Of a stretch of DNA of 64,000 nt, positions 23,301 through 36,316 are shown piece by piece. The notes under the pieces are model-generated. The model saw only the letters and a program-made list of their open reading frames with translations, made no database searches and was not told the origin of the DNA. The stretch is from Pyrus communis (Eukaryota > Streptophyta > Magnoliopsida > Rosales > Rosaceae): contig NC_084806.1 in assembly GCF_963583255.1 (NCBI RefSeq), positions 26,074,735-26,138,734 of the forward strand, written 5' to 3'. Made by a program: the position numbers and the translations under genes. Each line of letters starts with the position of its first letter. Position 1 is the stretch's first letter.

Positions 23301-26300
23301 TTTATATTGACTCAAGAATGCTGATGAGCCAGAAATAGCCTGGACATTTATCTTTTTAGGTCTCCATCCACCGGCAAGCTTCAATAGAAGATTTAGCACG
23401 GACTTCTTCAACTGAATCGACGTAAGTTCTCTGAACGACTTCAGAAAATTACCACTGAAAAGTACCTAAAGATAATAGATTGGGAGGAGAGAAGACATAA
23501 AAATGAACATAGAAAATATTTAAGTAACCAGAAAGTCCAGTACAAGAATGCATATTTTCGACTGTAGAGATTTCTTGGAAATAAACAGGGTAAAACTGGA
23601 AAGCAACTCAATCATAAATAAAATCCCAGAGCTTTACCTTCCATCTACAACTTCGGAAAAGTAAGCTGTCAGCATTAAGCAAATCATCAAATTGGTAAAA
23701 TCCTTTCTTCACCTCTAATATGGCCTTGGCCATATCCTTGTCTGCATCAGCATTAAAGAAACACTGCCGACTCTTGGCATCAAGCACCAAAGCCTCCCAA
23801 ACAGATTCGCTACCACAAAGAGTTCTCTCATTTCCCAAAATCCAAAGGCAGTGCCTGAATTCATTAGAAGGCCAGTAGTTATTTACAGCCTTACCAACGA
23901 GTAAAAACAATGCAAAAGCATACAAGTTTACATAGAAGCATACCGAGCCCTAGTGAGAGCAACATTAACTCTTTGTGGTTTCGATATAAAACCGAGTGAG
24001 TGATGTTGATTGGATCGCACAGTGGACATGATGATTATGTCCTCTTCACCACCCTGGAACCCATCAACTGTCTTCACCTTCACTTTGAAGCCATCATGCT
24101 TATCGTACTTCTGTCCAAGTTTTTCCTGAACTGCACCTACTTGAGCTGCATAAGGAGATATTACACCAATACTGAGCTTCTCCTTTGAAACAATCCATCC
24201 TGTTTACAAAGGGAAAGACGAGAGAAAATTTTCAGTCTTATCCAAACCAAGAAGTAATTGGCCCTTACAACAAATATAATAAATAAGAACAAATAAACAC
24301 TACAAGCATACAATGAAACATCTAGAAAATAACATAATCGAAAATATTGAATTTAGAACATGAGCATGGCTCCCTGGTTAGACATACTTTTGTACAAATT
24401 CTGCAGTATTTTCAAAGCAATTGCAACCTCTACCATGTTCTTTAGATTATGTTCGTCCTCGTCCTTTTCCTCTCTTCCATCAATTACATTAATAAAAGAA
24501 TAAGGACCAAACATTGGCCCTGGAAGATAGCGTTTCTCATGGCTTCTTCTTTTAACATTTGGAGCGTCCAGGATCTGGTTATTGTAGAACCTTGAATTTG
24601 GGAAGGAACTTATTGAAGGATGCATTCTGTATTGCATGTTTAGAAGGTGTTTAGAGTGACCCATTGAGCTCAACCTCTCAAACAAGCTTCTTCCAAAACC
24701 AGCTTTATAGGACACCTAAGGAAGAAAGAATAAGTCGAAAGAAAAATTGCAATCAGAGAAATGATTAAATAAATATAACCAAGTAAGCATCAACGTACAT
24801 TGCTTTTCACCATAGCTGGTAACTGACACTTATCACCAACAAGAACGGCATGCTTCACACCTGGAAGTTGCAGGGGTATCGTTGACTCACACTCTTTCAG
24901 TTGTGCAGCCTCGTCGATAACAACAATGGTCAGTGGCTCCAATTTCACTCTATGCAGCTTAAACGAACTAGATGCAGTGCAAAATACTAAGGAAGCTCTT
25001 TGAAAACAAAACTCCATTACAGATTTTTTGTTCCTAACATCTGGGAGGTAAAGTCTTCTAATCGATTTCTGAAGGGCATGTAAAACTGAAAGGCACTCTC
25101 TTCTTTTCATGTACAGATGAAATGTGTTGTTGTCTACTGGCTCGAGCACATCTTCAACTTCTGAATGAGAGAAAAGCTCTTCCAGCGCTTCAGAATCAAC
25201 ATTACCTTGCAACAATAGTATTTCAAAGGAATCAACTAACCCTGAAAGCGAAATCATGTCATGGAAATTACGTGCCGAAATGTAATCTTGGCTTATATGG
25301 GTACAGAAGGTAGAAATACAACATTTTAAGGGTAATGCAGTAGACACAAATCTCTCTCTGAAAAATTCAAGAAATGATTTGCACTTGCCCTTGCTAACTT
25401 CGGTCTCACTTCCATATCCTTTCTCTATCATTTCACCATCACCATTTTGTTTTTTCACTTTGGCGAACTCATTTTTCAAGAAAATATGATAATGTGAAAT
25501 GCAATCCTCAAGAAGCCTAATCATGGAAGATGAGCAACTACTCCAACCTGTCACCGGCCCCAGGCACTCGAAAAGACTTTTGACACGGTGATCCAAATAT
25601 ATATCTTCAATATCAAAACCAACTTTGAGTCCCTCTTTATTCCCAAATAAAAGAATTTTTCCCAGAGGACAAAACCAAGCATTGGACTCTGCTTTAGTCA
25701 CCATCTCTACAAGATGGGAAGCTACTTCAGTTACTGCAACATTTGTTGGGGCACAAGCAAGAGTCCTACAATTCATCCTTAACAGGGTCAACAGCAGAGT
25801 AGCGGTGGATTTAGTTTTCCCTGTCCCAGGTGGACCCCATATAAGTTGCAAAGTAGACTTGGAATCACAAAACAACATTTCAAGACAGGCCAAAACTGCC
25901 CCAGTTTGTGACTCGTTCAATCCAGAAGATGAACTCTCAACTAACAACTTATCCCGAAAGTCAGCATCCATTTCATATGAGGGAGGATAGTTTTTCTGAG
26001 CCTGTTGCCAAGCATAAGATATTTAATCAAATCCAACAATAAATGACAGTGTTGAAATATAGTAACACAAATTATTCGATCAAACTGAATGGAATAGTAG
26101 ATGGGAGAACGAGAGAGACCGTAGAATCCAGAGTACACATATGCACATGACAGAAACTTTGATCGAAAGATAAAAATGAAAGAAAAATCATCATGCTTGC
26201 ATCAAAATTATTAGTGTACTATACACAGCGTAAAGTTATGTCGCTGAGTATTTTGTGTAGTGTGTAGAGTGCAGGACATTACCTCTTGCATCATTTATTG

Positions 26301-27163
26301 TTCACATACCATGAATAGATCCCATTTCAGTGAATGCAATGCACAGAACTTAAGGTCTTACCACAGAATCAGTGCACAGAACATCCTTGATAATCTTCAG
26401 ATTTCTGAACATGTGCAATGCTTCCCATATTCTGCGATTAGTGGTCAAATTCACAAGGAAAACAACAAATAGTGATGGCGGAGTGCTCATGTTATCCTTG
26501 ACCTCAATCCTTTTTGATGCCTTGACTTTAAACTCTTTTATTTCAGCCTCTATTTTCTCATCATTAATATCATCTTCTATTTTATTTTCCGTGATCTTAG
26601 TGACTGATACAAAAGTCCACGACCTCCCTGCCCTTCGTAAATCAGAATCAGTTTCGGGTTTCGCATCTGCTAAGACAAAAAGATCCCAAGGCAAAGTTTT
26701 GTATGGTTCCCTTCCACGTTCTCTTTGCCTGTTTTGCCACTTATCAACCATGATACTATATGTCCTTGTATCATCCACATTGGACTCGGATTCTTCAAAA
26801 GCAACTACTTTAGCAAATGGTGCTCTGTCAATAGTTTCCATACTCGACTGCACCTGTGCACGAGTTTCCTCTAATAAAGGAAACGAATAGGACCCAAAAT
26901 AACGCCCAACTGAATCAAATGATTGAGGAATCTTCTCCACCTAGAAAAGTAGAAGTTCAGAATAAGTTTGTTGATAAATCTACAGATGATGACATTGCAT
27001 GAGGAAACTATAGAAGCTCAAATATATTGCATTCACAGTCGTTGGAAGCGAGTGCTTTAGCCACCGCATAAATATTTACTTAACCAACTCCAGTGGTTGA
27101 GTACCACTAGCTTAAGACTGCATATTACAAGTAAACTTATATGGTAATAGAGGCTGAAGATAT

Positions 27164-27197
<34 letters not shown>

Positions 27198-27608
27198 GAT
27201 AATGGGGGAAGTGAAAACCGAACGCGCGGTGTAGGGTGAACACTCTTAACTAATTGGGCTACAAAACACTTGCATAGATGCGGAAGAATTAGAAAACAAA
27301 AACGGGCTTTCCCTGTCTGAGTCAAGGCCAGTAAAGAAAAAACTACTACCTTGAAAATCAAAAACCTTACTCATTGAATTATTTCTCAAGGTTGTATAAA
27401 GTTTTAATTTTTTGGGTCTTAACATCTTAAGACAAAAGTTGCAGTAGCAATCTCATCAAAATTTGAAGAAAAACAAGATAAATCTAAAAAAATGAAATTT
27501 AATACTAAAAGTGGAAGAAAAAACCTGGTTTATGTACAGATTCTCATTGAAAATGTCTTCAAGTGACCAAGAAAACACAGTATCCATGAAACGGTCTGAA
27601 GCAGACAT
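17359..27608 (-). CDS. TRANK1-like double helicase: SEN1/UPF1-like plus UvrD-like domains and TPR-like C-terminus (12 exons, frameshifted)
   Basis: Exons (upper to lower): 27608-27525, 26940-26362, 26001-24799, 24715-24388, 24199-23944, 23854-23638, 23465-23116, 22979-22470, 22169-20966, 20844-20491, 20306-20068 and 19865-17359. All introns are GT-AG with matching phase, giving about 2,610 codons. The start [18 protein letters not shown] resembles the N-termini of plant SEN1-like helicases. Walker A GPPGTGKT is near residue 277, VVIDEAAQL near 584 and VNVALTRAR near 815. A second helicase has GRSGTGKT near 1104, VYIDEVQDL in exon 9 and [11 protein letters not shown] in exon 10. The last two exons (about 900 residues) are helical and TPR-like. 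A run of five A on the - strand at 20280-20284 shifts the frame in exon 11, where four would keep it. The protein is either truncated near residue 1707 or the base is an assembly error. The exact function in plants is unknown; RNA/DNA helicase activity is inferred. Confidence 0.88.
27167..27195. repeat. (AC)n microsatellite
   Basis: A perfect AC dinucleotide run of about 29 bases lies inside the first intron of the helicase gene. Confidence 0.95.
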
Positions 27609-28115
27609 TGTCGCACTCATTCATTCACTTCCAAAACCTACTTCAATGGAGAGAAAAGTTGATATGATCAGTTTCAGAAAAACAGAAAAAAAGGAAGCAA
27701 GACTATCCATACATTACAAGAAAGAGATGGAAATTATAGGGTAAACACAAAAGTAATCCCTTTTAACCGTAAAAAAAGAGAGATTCGTATTCACTGTTCG
27801 TAGCTTAGCTTACAGGGGAAGTTCTTTTGAAGATTCAGTGACCATATTGACCTTCAAAGGTTCAACCTTCACATGGCTAATTAAAAAAAACAAAATGCAA
27901 AACTATTCCCTTTTCTCATGAAACGGTCGGAAGTAGACTTCCATGCATTACATTTTCTTTTTAGCTTTTTAGACACTTCTGTTTAATTTTGGCTCTTGTT
28001 TTTATTTTATTTTTTGGCAAAAAACAAAGAGGAGCATGCAAGAGGCTTAGTATGCGAAAATCATTCGAGATACATGTGTAAAAATGCTCTAGCATTTTCT
28101 TTTTGGTACAAGTGA
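27609..28115. promoter_or_regulatory. Upstream region of the helicase gene
   Basis: This is AT-rich, non-coding sequence between the helicase ATG (27606-27608, - strand) and the left end of a Gypsy-type element. It should contain the promoter and 5' leader. I could not place a TATA box or start site with confidence. Confidence 0.35.
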
Positions 28116-28578
28116 TGCCACCGCATCCTACTAAACTCAGGAAGGGTAGGTGAAGTCCACTGATTTTACCTGAGATTCTTGGTCCCGCAAGACACGGAAA
28201 CTTGATCCGATTAGAATCATACGAGTTTCCTATATTCTTCGAGGTTCCTACAATTTAGGGATTGGCATGCATCACAAGTAATCACATTCCTAAGAAGAAA
28301 CAATATTTAGTCCTAGATATCCTCTTGGATTCTTTCAGTTTAATAAGGATGCACTATCCTAAAATGTTTCTCTCTCAACTAGTATAAATACCCTTATCTA
28401 GGGAATATCTCTGGTAACGCAAACTAGGCATACTTTATATTCTCTCACCCACTGCTTGAGTCTCAATATTTCTTACTAACTTGACCGTCGGAGAGTCTTT
28501 AGCTGGTACTACATTGGTATCTTGGTTAATCACGGTTGTTTTGGTTCCAATAATTGGTGCTTTCATTGAGAGCAAACC

Positions 28579-30600
28579 ATGTTCCCCTTACCAAATCACT
28601 GTGCCACACTATTTCTGCTGAAGATAGCTCTGTTAACGCTAACGCCAACAGCCAAGGTGGAAGCAATCAACTTCCTAAAGCCTCTGTTGTTTCAGGAAAC
28701 AACAATGCCGCTACTAGCGGAGTTCATCCCACCATGTGATGAAGATCAATACCTCTGTCAACGATCTTCAGAAGATTTCGAGGGCTATTCAAGAGGGCGT
28801 TCGAATTTTGTTGACTTCAAAAGGCACATGAAAGCCTTGGTGAACGTTCCGAGAACTACTCCGCAAACCCAAGTCCCTATCTTTAGACTTGGAAACCTGA
28901 ATACAATAATTCCGGATGGACAATCCATAATGATGACCCTCGCTCTGACCCCAGCATTAATTAGATTTGAACCGCACAGGAACGACATGATGGCGGGACT
29001 GTTAGTCATACCACTCAGGTGGGATCCGAGTTTAGCGCAATCTCGATCCTTTAGACACTGTAAGAGCTTCTTGTGTAAAGCCTAGGCATCTCAACTTCGA
29101 CGATTCGGAGTCATCTAAAGACCAAAAGCGGTGTGGACTGCTGAATCGTAATAACCTTAGGAATGCTCCGATAGATGTTCAGAATCAACTCCCTAACAGA
29201 GTTGTCACCAGGGTCGTTGCCTTGGGAAAATTTTACTTATACTCAAATCCAGACCACCACATCATGCATTATCAGAACGCTATGACCCTGTACAGCAACA
29301 ACGATGCATGCATGTGCAAGATGTTCCCATCCACTATGGAGGGGCTTGCCATAAGGTGGTTCTTGGAATTGCTATCCCTCTTAATCGACAATTTCGAAAC
29401 TCTCGTCAACACCTTCACGAATACATTCTTCGTATATCATAATGTTCATAAGCACCATGAGGCTGTATTCCGCATGAAGCTTTAATGCAAGAATGTGATT
29501 CTCATGAATTACCTAAAGCGATTCTACGCGAAGTTGGTGGATGTTGAGAAACCAGATGACAAGCTTGCTATGATGGCTTTCAAGCAAGGCCTTTACATTC
29601 ATTCACCTCTGTCCCAAAAGCTAAACAAGAAAAAATATGATTATATCACTCTAGCAGGATGCTTTGACATGGTCAATGACATTACTATGTGGGATGACAG
29701 CCCGAAAGAAGAATGATGACTCGGATCAAGATAGTAGGTCCAGGCGAAAAGGGGATGAACATAGTACTCCACCTCCTTCTTCGTATCAGAATGACAAGAA
29801 AGGGCACAATGACAAGTTAGCTTCATCTAAACCAAAGCAATACACTGTTTTGAATACTACAATCAACAATGTCCTTCACAGCATTAAGGACAAGCCTTTT
29901 CTTAAGAGGCCCAAACCTCTTTCTGATCACTTAGCCAAGAAGAAGCCAATGAATACTGAACTTTCCACCAACCCACCGGTCACACTACTCGAAGTTGCCT
30001 AATGCTCTGCGATCAGCTACTTGATCAAGGATACTGATAAGAGTTCGTGAAGGACAAAACCAGGAAAGAGAAACCTTCTGAAAAAGAAGGGCAAGGCTGA
30101 CAGGTATGAATTCACCGACGAGGAAGAAGATTGACGAACAACCAAGAGGCTAACCCTTAACATTAACTACATCTATAAGAAGCAGGAGAATCTGGGCAAC
30201 AATAGAAAAGAAAGGAAGGCTACATGCAAAATGCCAAGGATGGTTGCTTCCAACAATAAACCACTTATGATATATTCCAATATCTTGATGTTCTCAGATC
30301 AAAACTTAGAAGATGTGCGCTCCCCTCATGATGATGCTTTGGTGATAAAATTTAGATTTGAATGCAATGGTCAGCCGAGTACTAATAGATAACGGATTTG
30401 AGTTAACATCTTCTTCAAAGAAGCAGTATAGAAGATTAGGATTATGGATAACATCAATTGGAGTAAGACTACTTTACATACCTTTGAGGGTACTCCAGTC
30501 CAATCAATCAAAATGGTTAAACTAGCAGTTCATAGGAAACCTAACAACTTGATGGCAGTCATCCATGTCTTGGATTGCCAAACTCCCGCATAATACCATC
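28579..30600 (+). pseudogene. Decayed Gypsy gag and protease region
   Basis: The section at 29222-29716 gives a Retrotrans_gag-like frame: KFYLYSNPDHHIMHYQNAM, MFPSTMEGLAIRWFLEL, then YLKRFYAKLVDVEKPDD. A TAA lies at 29483-29485, and the same frame continues after it. The upstream leader frame (28579-29085) and a downstream charged linker (29664-30002) are in other frames. Around 30280-30600, fragments resembling EDVRSPHDDALVI, VLIDNG and NILGEIGY suggest the aspartic protease region. Frameshifts and stops are frequent. Without RT or integrase this copy can only have moved in trans. Confidence 0.6.
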
Positions 30601-30880
30601 CTAGGCGAAATTGGCTACATAGGATGATGGCAGTCCCATCATCGTATCACCAGCTGCTCTAATATATTGCACCTGATGGAATAAAAGAAATCAAAATTGA
30701 TCAAGTTGTAGCCTACTCCTGCATTATGGAAAGCATAAAAAGGAGAACGAAGCTCCATTGCTTTGAAGGAAAAGACTGCAAAGCAACCACAACCTAGGGT
30801 TTAAGAAACGAGCTACAAGGAATTAGACATTGACCTTAACCCCTAGGACAACAGGAATTATGCTATGTTCTAATCTCGTT

Positions 30881-31618
30881 GAGTGGTCCAGAATCCCTTA
30901 TCGTGTTAGTTTTGCTGAGTGGTCCAGAATCGTGTTTCTATGGGGTTTCGTTGAGTGGTCTGGATACCCTGCTTCTTCTAGATGCCGTTGAGTGGTTCGG
31001 AATTGTGTTATGTTCGGACTCCGTTGAGTGGTCTAGAATTCCTTCTCGTGTCGGTTCAGTTGAGTGGTTCAGAATCGTATCTTGTTGGGTTTCAGTTCAG
31101 TGGTTTGGATACCCTACTTCCTTTCCATTATGGAGTTTAGAATTATGTTCTATTTGAATTCCATTGAGTGGTCCAGAATCTTTTCCCTTGCCGATTTCGT
31201 TGAGTGGTCTGGAACCATGTCCCTTTGGGGTTCCATTGAGTGGTCTGGATACCCTACTTCGTCTCAATTTCGTTGAGTGGTCCGGAATCATGTTTTGTTC
31301 GGGTTCCATTGAGTGGTCTAGAATCCCTTCTCGTGTCGGTTCCATTGATTGTGGTCCGAAACCGTGTCCTGTTGGGGTTCCGTTAAGTGGTCCGGATACC
31401 CTGATTCCTTTCGATTCCATTGAGTGGTATGGAATTATGTTTTTTTTTGTTGGATTCCATTGAGTGGTTTGGAATCCGTTCTAGTGTCGGTTCTGTTAAG
31501 TGGTTTGAAATCGTGTTTTGCTAGGGTTCCGTTAAGTGGTCTAATACCCTGTTTCGTCTGGATTCAGTTAAATGGTTTGAATCCCTTTTGCTATTCGTTT
31601 CTATTGAGTTGGTCTAGA
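30881..31618. repeat. 36-bp tandem repeat in a four-unit higher-order array
   Basis: About 20 units start with GAGTGGT(C/T)(C/T)(A/G)GAAT or a variant, at spacings of 33-41 bp, mostly 36. The units cycle through four types. Type A carries CCCTTCTCGTGTCGGTT-like sequence, type B CGTGT..TGGGGTTTCGTT, type C GGATACCCT(A/G)CTTC, and type D ATTATGTT..GTTCGG. The order A-B-C-D repeats five times, a period of about 144 bp. Because 36 is a multiple of three, spurious open frames run through it on both strands. It lies between the protease remnant and the 3' half of the Gypsy-type element. Confidence 0.85.
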
Positions 31619-31649
31619 ATTAAGTCCTGAGAAATCTTTATAGCTCCTT

Positions 31650-34049
31650 TGAGTCGGTCTAGAATGTAAAATCATAAAAGTTGTAGGCTTCGACCAAACT
31701 GTGTCGCTTTAGCCCTAGTTTTCAACATGTTTATAAACAAAAGATTGAGAATCGTTGTGAACTAATTTAGAAAGGACGATGAACGTTTGAATGATTACTT
31801 CGGGATTTCCAGCTAGTTTATTTATAATTTTTAAAGTACGGTTTTATAAATGATTTTGATCCGATTGGTTGATCAATGTGGTTAAAGATTAATGTTGTGC
31901 ATTGTTGGTTCATGGAAATTTTATGTTGTTGATGGATTATATTGTGAACTACGAATGACTTGATCTTGTCTTAGGGTACGTAGTCAGTCTAACACAAAGG
32001 TTAGATACAACCATGATATAAGAGAAAAGTTACTTCAATGTTGAACTATTGACTATGTTTTGACCATGCCTTGAAGGCGACCTATGATAGAGGAACAAGT
32101 ACATGTTAATGTCACATGTTGATCTTGGACATATCTTGGGATTGAAGCATAACATCCTATCACCAAGAGATGGAATATCGCCAAGCTTCGGTGGTATTAC
32201 TAAGAACCTCTAACGAACAACACGTGGTTTGATTATTGTTTGACATGAGTTGATATGTAGGCCATCCATCATGGATTCAACAGCAAAGAATTTCAATGAC
32301 GTCCGTCTACGCGTAGATATGGAGAAGTACCTCCAAAGCTTGCTTAAGTCAAGGTACATACATTGTGTCATATTTTCATAGCACTACACCTGTAATTTGA
32401 TTCTCCAAGTCCAAAGATATATAGGCAATCCAACACAGATTCAATCACACCCTTCATTAAACCCCCATTCTTTTATAATTAGAATATAGTTTGATGGTCG
32501 CATGACTTTTGTTTGTTTTTATCTTTTTGCTATACAGGGAATACCCTAACATCCCACATATCACACCACTTTGAAAACTATGCAAGAGTTCAAGCCTAAA
32601 AACTTCAAAGTGTTATTGTTAAAGAAGTCTCCTATAGGTCATTATGTTGTGTTCCAGTTAGCAGACAGGGAGGCTCGAGCCGTATTTAGTGTGGTTATGT
32701 TAGGTGGACTACTGAAATTAGGACATGACTTTTTTGCCCGGTAAACTTTAGTGCATTATCCGACTTCCAAAAATTTTATGCAACCTAAGGGTTGGGGGCT
32801 ACATAGTCAACCCTAAGCTTTGGCCATTCGAGGGAATAGTCAGAAGGGCGATCCAAAAATCACCCAAGTAGTGGTCTTAAACTCCACCCCCATAGTTCGA
32901 TTACTTCTATCCCAGACCAGCATACTAAATTAAGTACATTTTGCAGCGATCCCGTGCCTAAAGTAGGTCTGAATGAGGCATCCAGACTAGGAAATTATTA
33001 AGATGGACTATTATTCTAATGGAGATCTAACTCACAAAGTAGCTTAGCAAAGTCATATAAGTGTAATCAGATTCGGAAATGCTTAGGTCCAACGCATACA
33101 AGGGTTATACAAGGGTCTAACAGAAGGATTCTTGAGGTGTTGCTCATCCCACGTACAAGTCCTCCTTGGTTACCCATTTCACTTATTAAAATCCTTAGAC
33201 CTGGAATGGAGCAGGGTGAAAGAATAAACAAAACCAAAGTCATGCTCAACTTCTCATGCAACACTTAGTTTAATCTTCTGAAAATGTTAACAATCATTAC
33301 TACTTACCCTACAAGGCAATTGAAACATGTCGGACTGACATTAATATCTGAAGGACATTTCGGACAAAGATAGTCACTTTTTCATCTTAATTCGATCAAT
33401 GCATGACGGCAAGTTTTAGAGCAAGAGATAATGCATGGGTTTAAAACCTAGTATTAGAGTAGGGTGATACTTTGATTTCACAGTGGAAATCTTTTTAAGC
33501 ACTAAGTTTAGAAAATAATAATTTTTTTTTCTTAGTAATGTTATCATGATAGGTGGATTAATGCCTTGACCTACAAGTTTGTGTTTGACTTAGTTACTTA
33601 TTAACTCTGAGTTTAGTTTACTCTGGCATGGGCGTAGGTCGAAAGTGGATCCAAAATAAGAATCTTGGAGTAATGCTTGATGATAACGTCTCTCCCATGT
33701 ACCTCATTCTGCCTTGGAACGATGAGCCAACTCCAATCACGGTGCTTTATATTTTGAACACCCTATCAATCAATTCCGTGCGACAAACTCTGAATTTTTT
33801 AATGTTGTTGTCGCACTTCAAGTCCATCGATAGTGTGTTTCGCACCCTTACTCTGGAGATCTTACCTTCCTAATCTTCATCGACAATTAGCACATCCTTG
33901 CTCCAATCTTTGTCATGCTTTTGGAAATTGGTAATGTATGTGTCCAACATATAACTGGGCCTGGATTGGAAGAAATAATGAACACTAGAGCTCTTCGGCA
34001 TGGTTACAAGACATAGAATTCTTGAATTCTGAACTACGTCCCATACAAT
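31650..34049. other. Unassigned interior of the Gypsy-type element
   Basis: No domain, tandem repeat or RNA gene is recognisable. Open frames are short; the longest on the + strand (33628-33873) has no motif I know. The stretch is consistent with non-coding or heavily decayed retroelement interior. Confidence 0.35.
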
Positions 34050-34391
34050 TTATCCAGAAGCTCGTAGCTGGTGATGATCAGGTGAAACGTCAATGTAAGA
34101 TTGCATAAGGAAAGGTTGTAGAAAATCAGCACTTCTTTTCTCAAGTCTGAAATGAGGAATTTCAGACCCAAATCTATGTATTAGGGGTGGATCCTGGTAT
34201 AAGGAAGAATTCGACAGAAGGGAGAAGACGTTTTCACTGGCTTCATATTGGATTTTGCAATTGTTCACCAGATTCTATCAAACCTTGAAAAGTGAATCAC
34301 ATTCCTCCTTATTGTGAATTATGATCATCAGAGGTTTGAAGTAGGAGTTATAGATGGTTGTCAGTGCAGGTTGAACACTGGAAGATGCCAT
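34050..34391 (-). pseudogene. Unknown antisense ORF fragment inside the Gypsy-type element
   Basis: From the ATG at 34391 the - strand encodes MASSSVQPALTTIYNSYFK and runs to a double stop (TGA, TAG) at 34275-34280. It then continues in the same frame to 34050 with NCKIQYEASENVFSLLSNSS and a C-terminal HFRLEKRSADFLQPF segment. The continued open frame across a stop pair suggests a once-coding sequence. Its orientation is opposite to gag. I do not recognise the family; it could be an antisense accessory ORF or a captured host exon. Confidence 0.3.
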
Positions 34392-35519
34392 TTCTTTGAC
34401 AGAAAGATAGAGAGGAAAGTTAGACAAGTTGAAGTTTGGGAGGAGCTTAGAAATTTTCAAAATAGTCAGAGGGTTTTTTGCATTTAAGGGTGAATTATAA
34501 GCATGAAGAAAATGAAGGAAAAAATCTGAGTTATTGACAGGATTTTTTGAAATCATCTCACCCTGGAATCTGGATCGTCTCGCCTCAAAACCTGTGCATT
34601 CGAAGACCAAAATCAATCAGTAACATAAAAGCATCTCCTCGTTTTTCGTATACACGCAAAGTGACATCTCTCATCATTGTTATCTCTATGGCACAACTTT
34701 AGAGATCACACGCCTGAGACCGGAATGTCTCTACTACCTCACAACGTTAGCAAGACTAGATTGCCATGTGTCAAAGAATACTAAATGGTATGTACTCCGA
34801 TTTACGCCGAAAGGCGCGGTCTTTGGATAAAGATCCATTCGCAAGCGGAACTTCTTTTCAGATAGGGCATTTGTGTGACAATGAATTTTCTAGGGCCAAA
34901 ATAAGACAAATGAGAATACGTATACCTCAAAATTTTGGTCATGGACTTGACAACTCCAATTGGATTAAGCTGCTTAAATGAACTAGGGTTGCCACCACAT
35001 CTTGCTGAACTCCGAAAAAGGAGGCGAAGTCTACCAACTTCGCAGAGATCAACTATTCTGGACTTCGCTAAGATCGACTATTCTTGTTTCGTAAGACATA
35101 GAAAGTTGATCCGATTGGGGATCAGACAGGTTTCCTATATTCTTGGAGATTCTTGCGATCTATGGATTTGTGTGTGCCGCAAGTAATCACACTCCTAAAA
35201 AGGAACAAAATTTAGTCTTAGATATCCTCTTGGATTCTCACAGTTTAATGCGAAATCATTATTTTATAAGGTTTCTATCTCAACTAGTGTAAATACCCTT
35301 ATCTATGGCACATCTCTGGTAAATGCAATCTATGCATGCATACTCTATATTTTCTCGTCCACTATTTAAGTCTTCATATTGCTTTCTAATTTGACAGTCG
35401 AAGAGCTTTTGGCAGGTACCACACCTGTACCATGAGTTAATCACAATTGTTTGCTTTCTTGTAGGTGGTTCGACTTACATACCTCTTCGTCCGCGACGGT
35501 GCACGATTTTGGTTCAACA

Positions 35520-36193
35520 TCTGCAATGTGACAACGACAATAGGCCCAATGCATTTGATTTTTCCTTTCCACACTTTTTTTTATTGGTGTTTAATCACGA
35601 GAAGAGCTTAGATAATACGTGTATATTGTCACTGCGACATCGTGTATCAATGTCATAATGTTATGTAGACAAAAACTTATTATTGTCTTTGAATTTGACA
35701 TGAGATGCTATAATGATAGTATTACTCTTGTAATATAAATTGCTCTCCTAATAACATTTCAATAAGCACAATATATTTAATTTTTTTGGTCTGACACATC
35801 GATATTCTTCAAACAGATACACATACATCACAATCTTTTGCTCCAAAACACATGCCCAGCTAGTCCCTAAGTGTACTCAGAAACTTTAATTATTTAATTG
35901 AAACTGGATGAAGCAAAGTTGATTGTCTGTCATGTTTACTTGTTATGAAAAGGAACGGGAATATGAAGAAGAACAAAGCTTGTCTGCTTAAAAATAAGCA
36001 AGAGCTCCTCTTACCCAATAACAACTTGTATGAATAAACTATCCTCCCATGATAATATCATAACTCCGTAGTTGTTAATAAACACGCGAATTAGAATCAT
36101 ACACATTATTTTTAAATTTTTTATTGTTAATAATCTCAATGGTTCACAATTTTCCTTGATTTTGATCAATGTTGTTTGCCTAATTATAATCCT
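35520..36193. other. Intergenic sequence, no gene seen
   Basis: AT-rich sequence after the element's right LTR. No coding frame or repeat is supported. Confidence 0.35.
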
Positions 36194-36316
36194 TTACTTA
36201 TTTTTCAAAGAGTAGATGGCTTCACTGCAAAGCTTGGCTGCAGCCTCTGCCCCAATCTTAGCCTTGATGGCTTCCTTTGTCTTGTTGAAATTTTGCATTT
36301 GATCATCAAACGACAT
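36194..36316 (-). pseudogene. Fragment of a small conserved peptide gene, copy 2
   Basis: The ATG at 36316 starts MSFDDQMQNFNKTKEAIKA and runs through KIGAEAAAKLCSEAIY to a TAA at 36194 (40 codons). Over about 35 codons it matches copy 1 at 7735 closely, with mostly conservative or silent differences, then diverges. The parent gene is not recognised. The conserved reading frame implies recent descent from a functional exon. Confidence 0.4.

Larger units (their letters stand above)
28116..35519 (+). mobile_element. Old Gypsy-type LTR element lacking recognisable RT and integrase
   Basis: Related sequences at about 28116-28549 and 34990-35519 act as LTRs. Both begin TGCCACC and share ATCCGATT, a ...TAGATATCCTCTTGGATTCT... 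block and a CAACTAGT-TAAATACCCTTATCTA block. The sequence after the first LTR (AATTGGTGCTTTCATTGAG) resembles a degraded primer binding region of plant Gypsy elements. Inside are a decayed gag, a protease-like stretch, a tandem array and long unassigned sequence. Many LTR substitutions and indels indicate age. No matching target duplication was found, so the borders are approximate. Confidence 0.6.

Noticed and set aside
30879..31630. Coding repeats (WD/SG-rich ORFs on both strands)
   Set aside because: Open frames arise from the 36-bp unit length; unit indels break the frame repeatedly and composition follows the DNA repeat.
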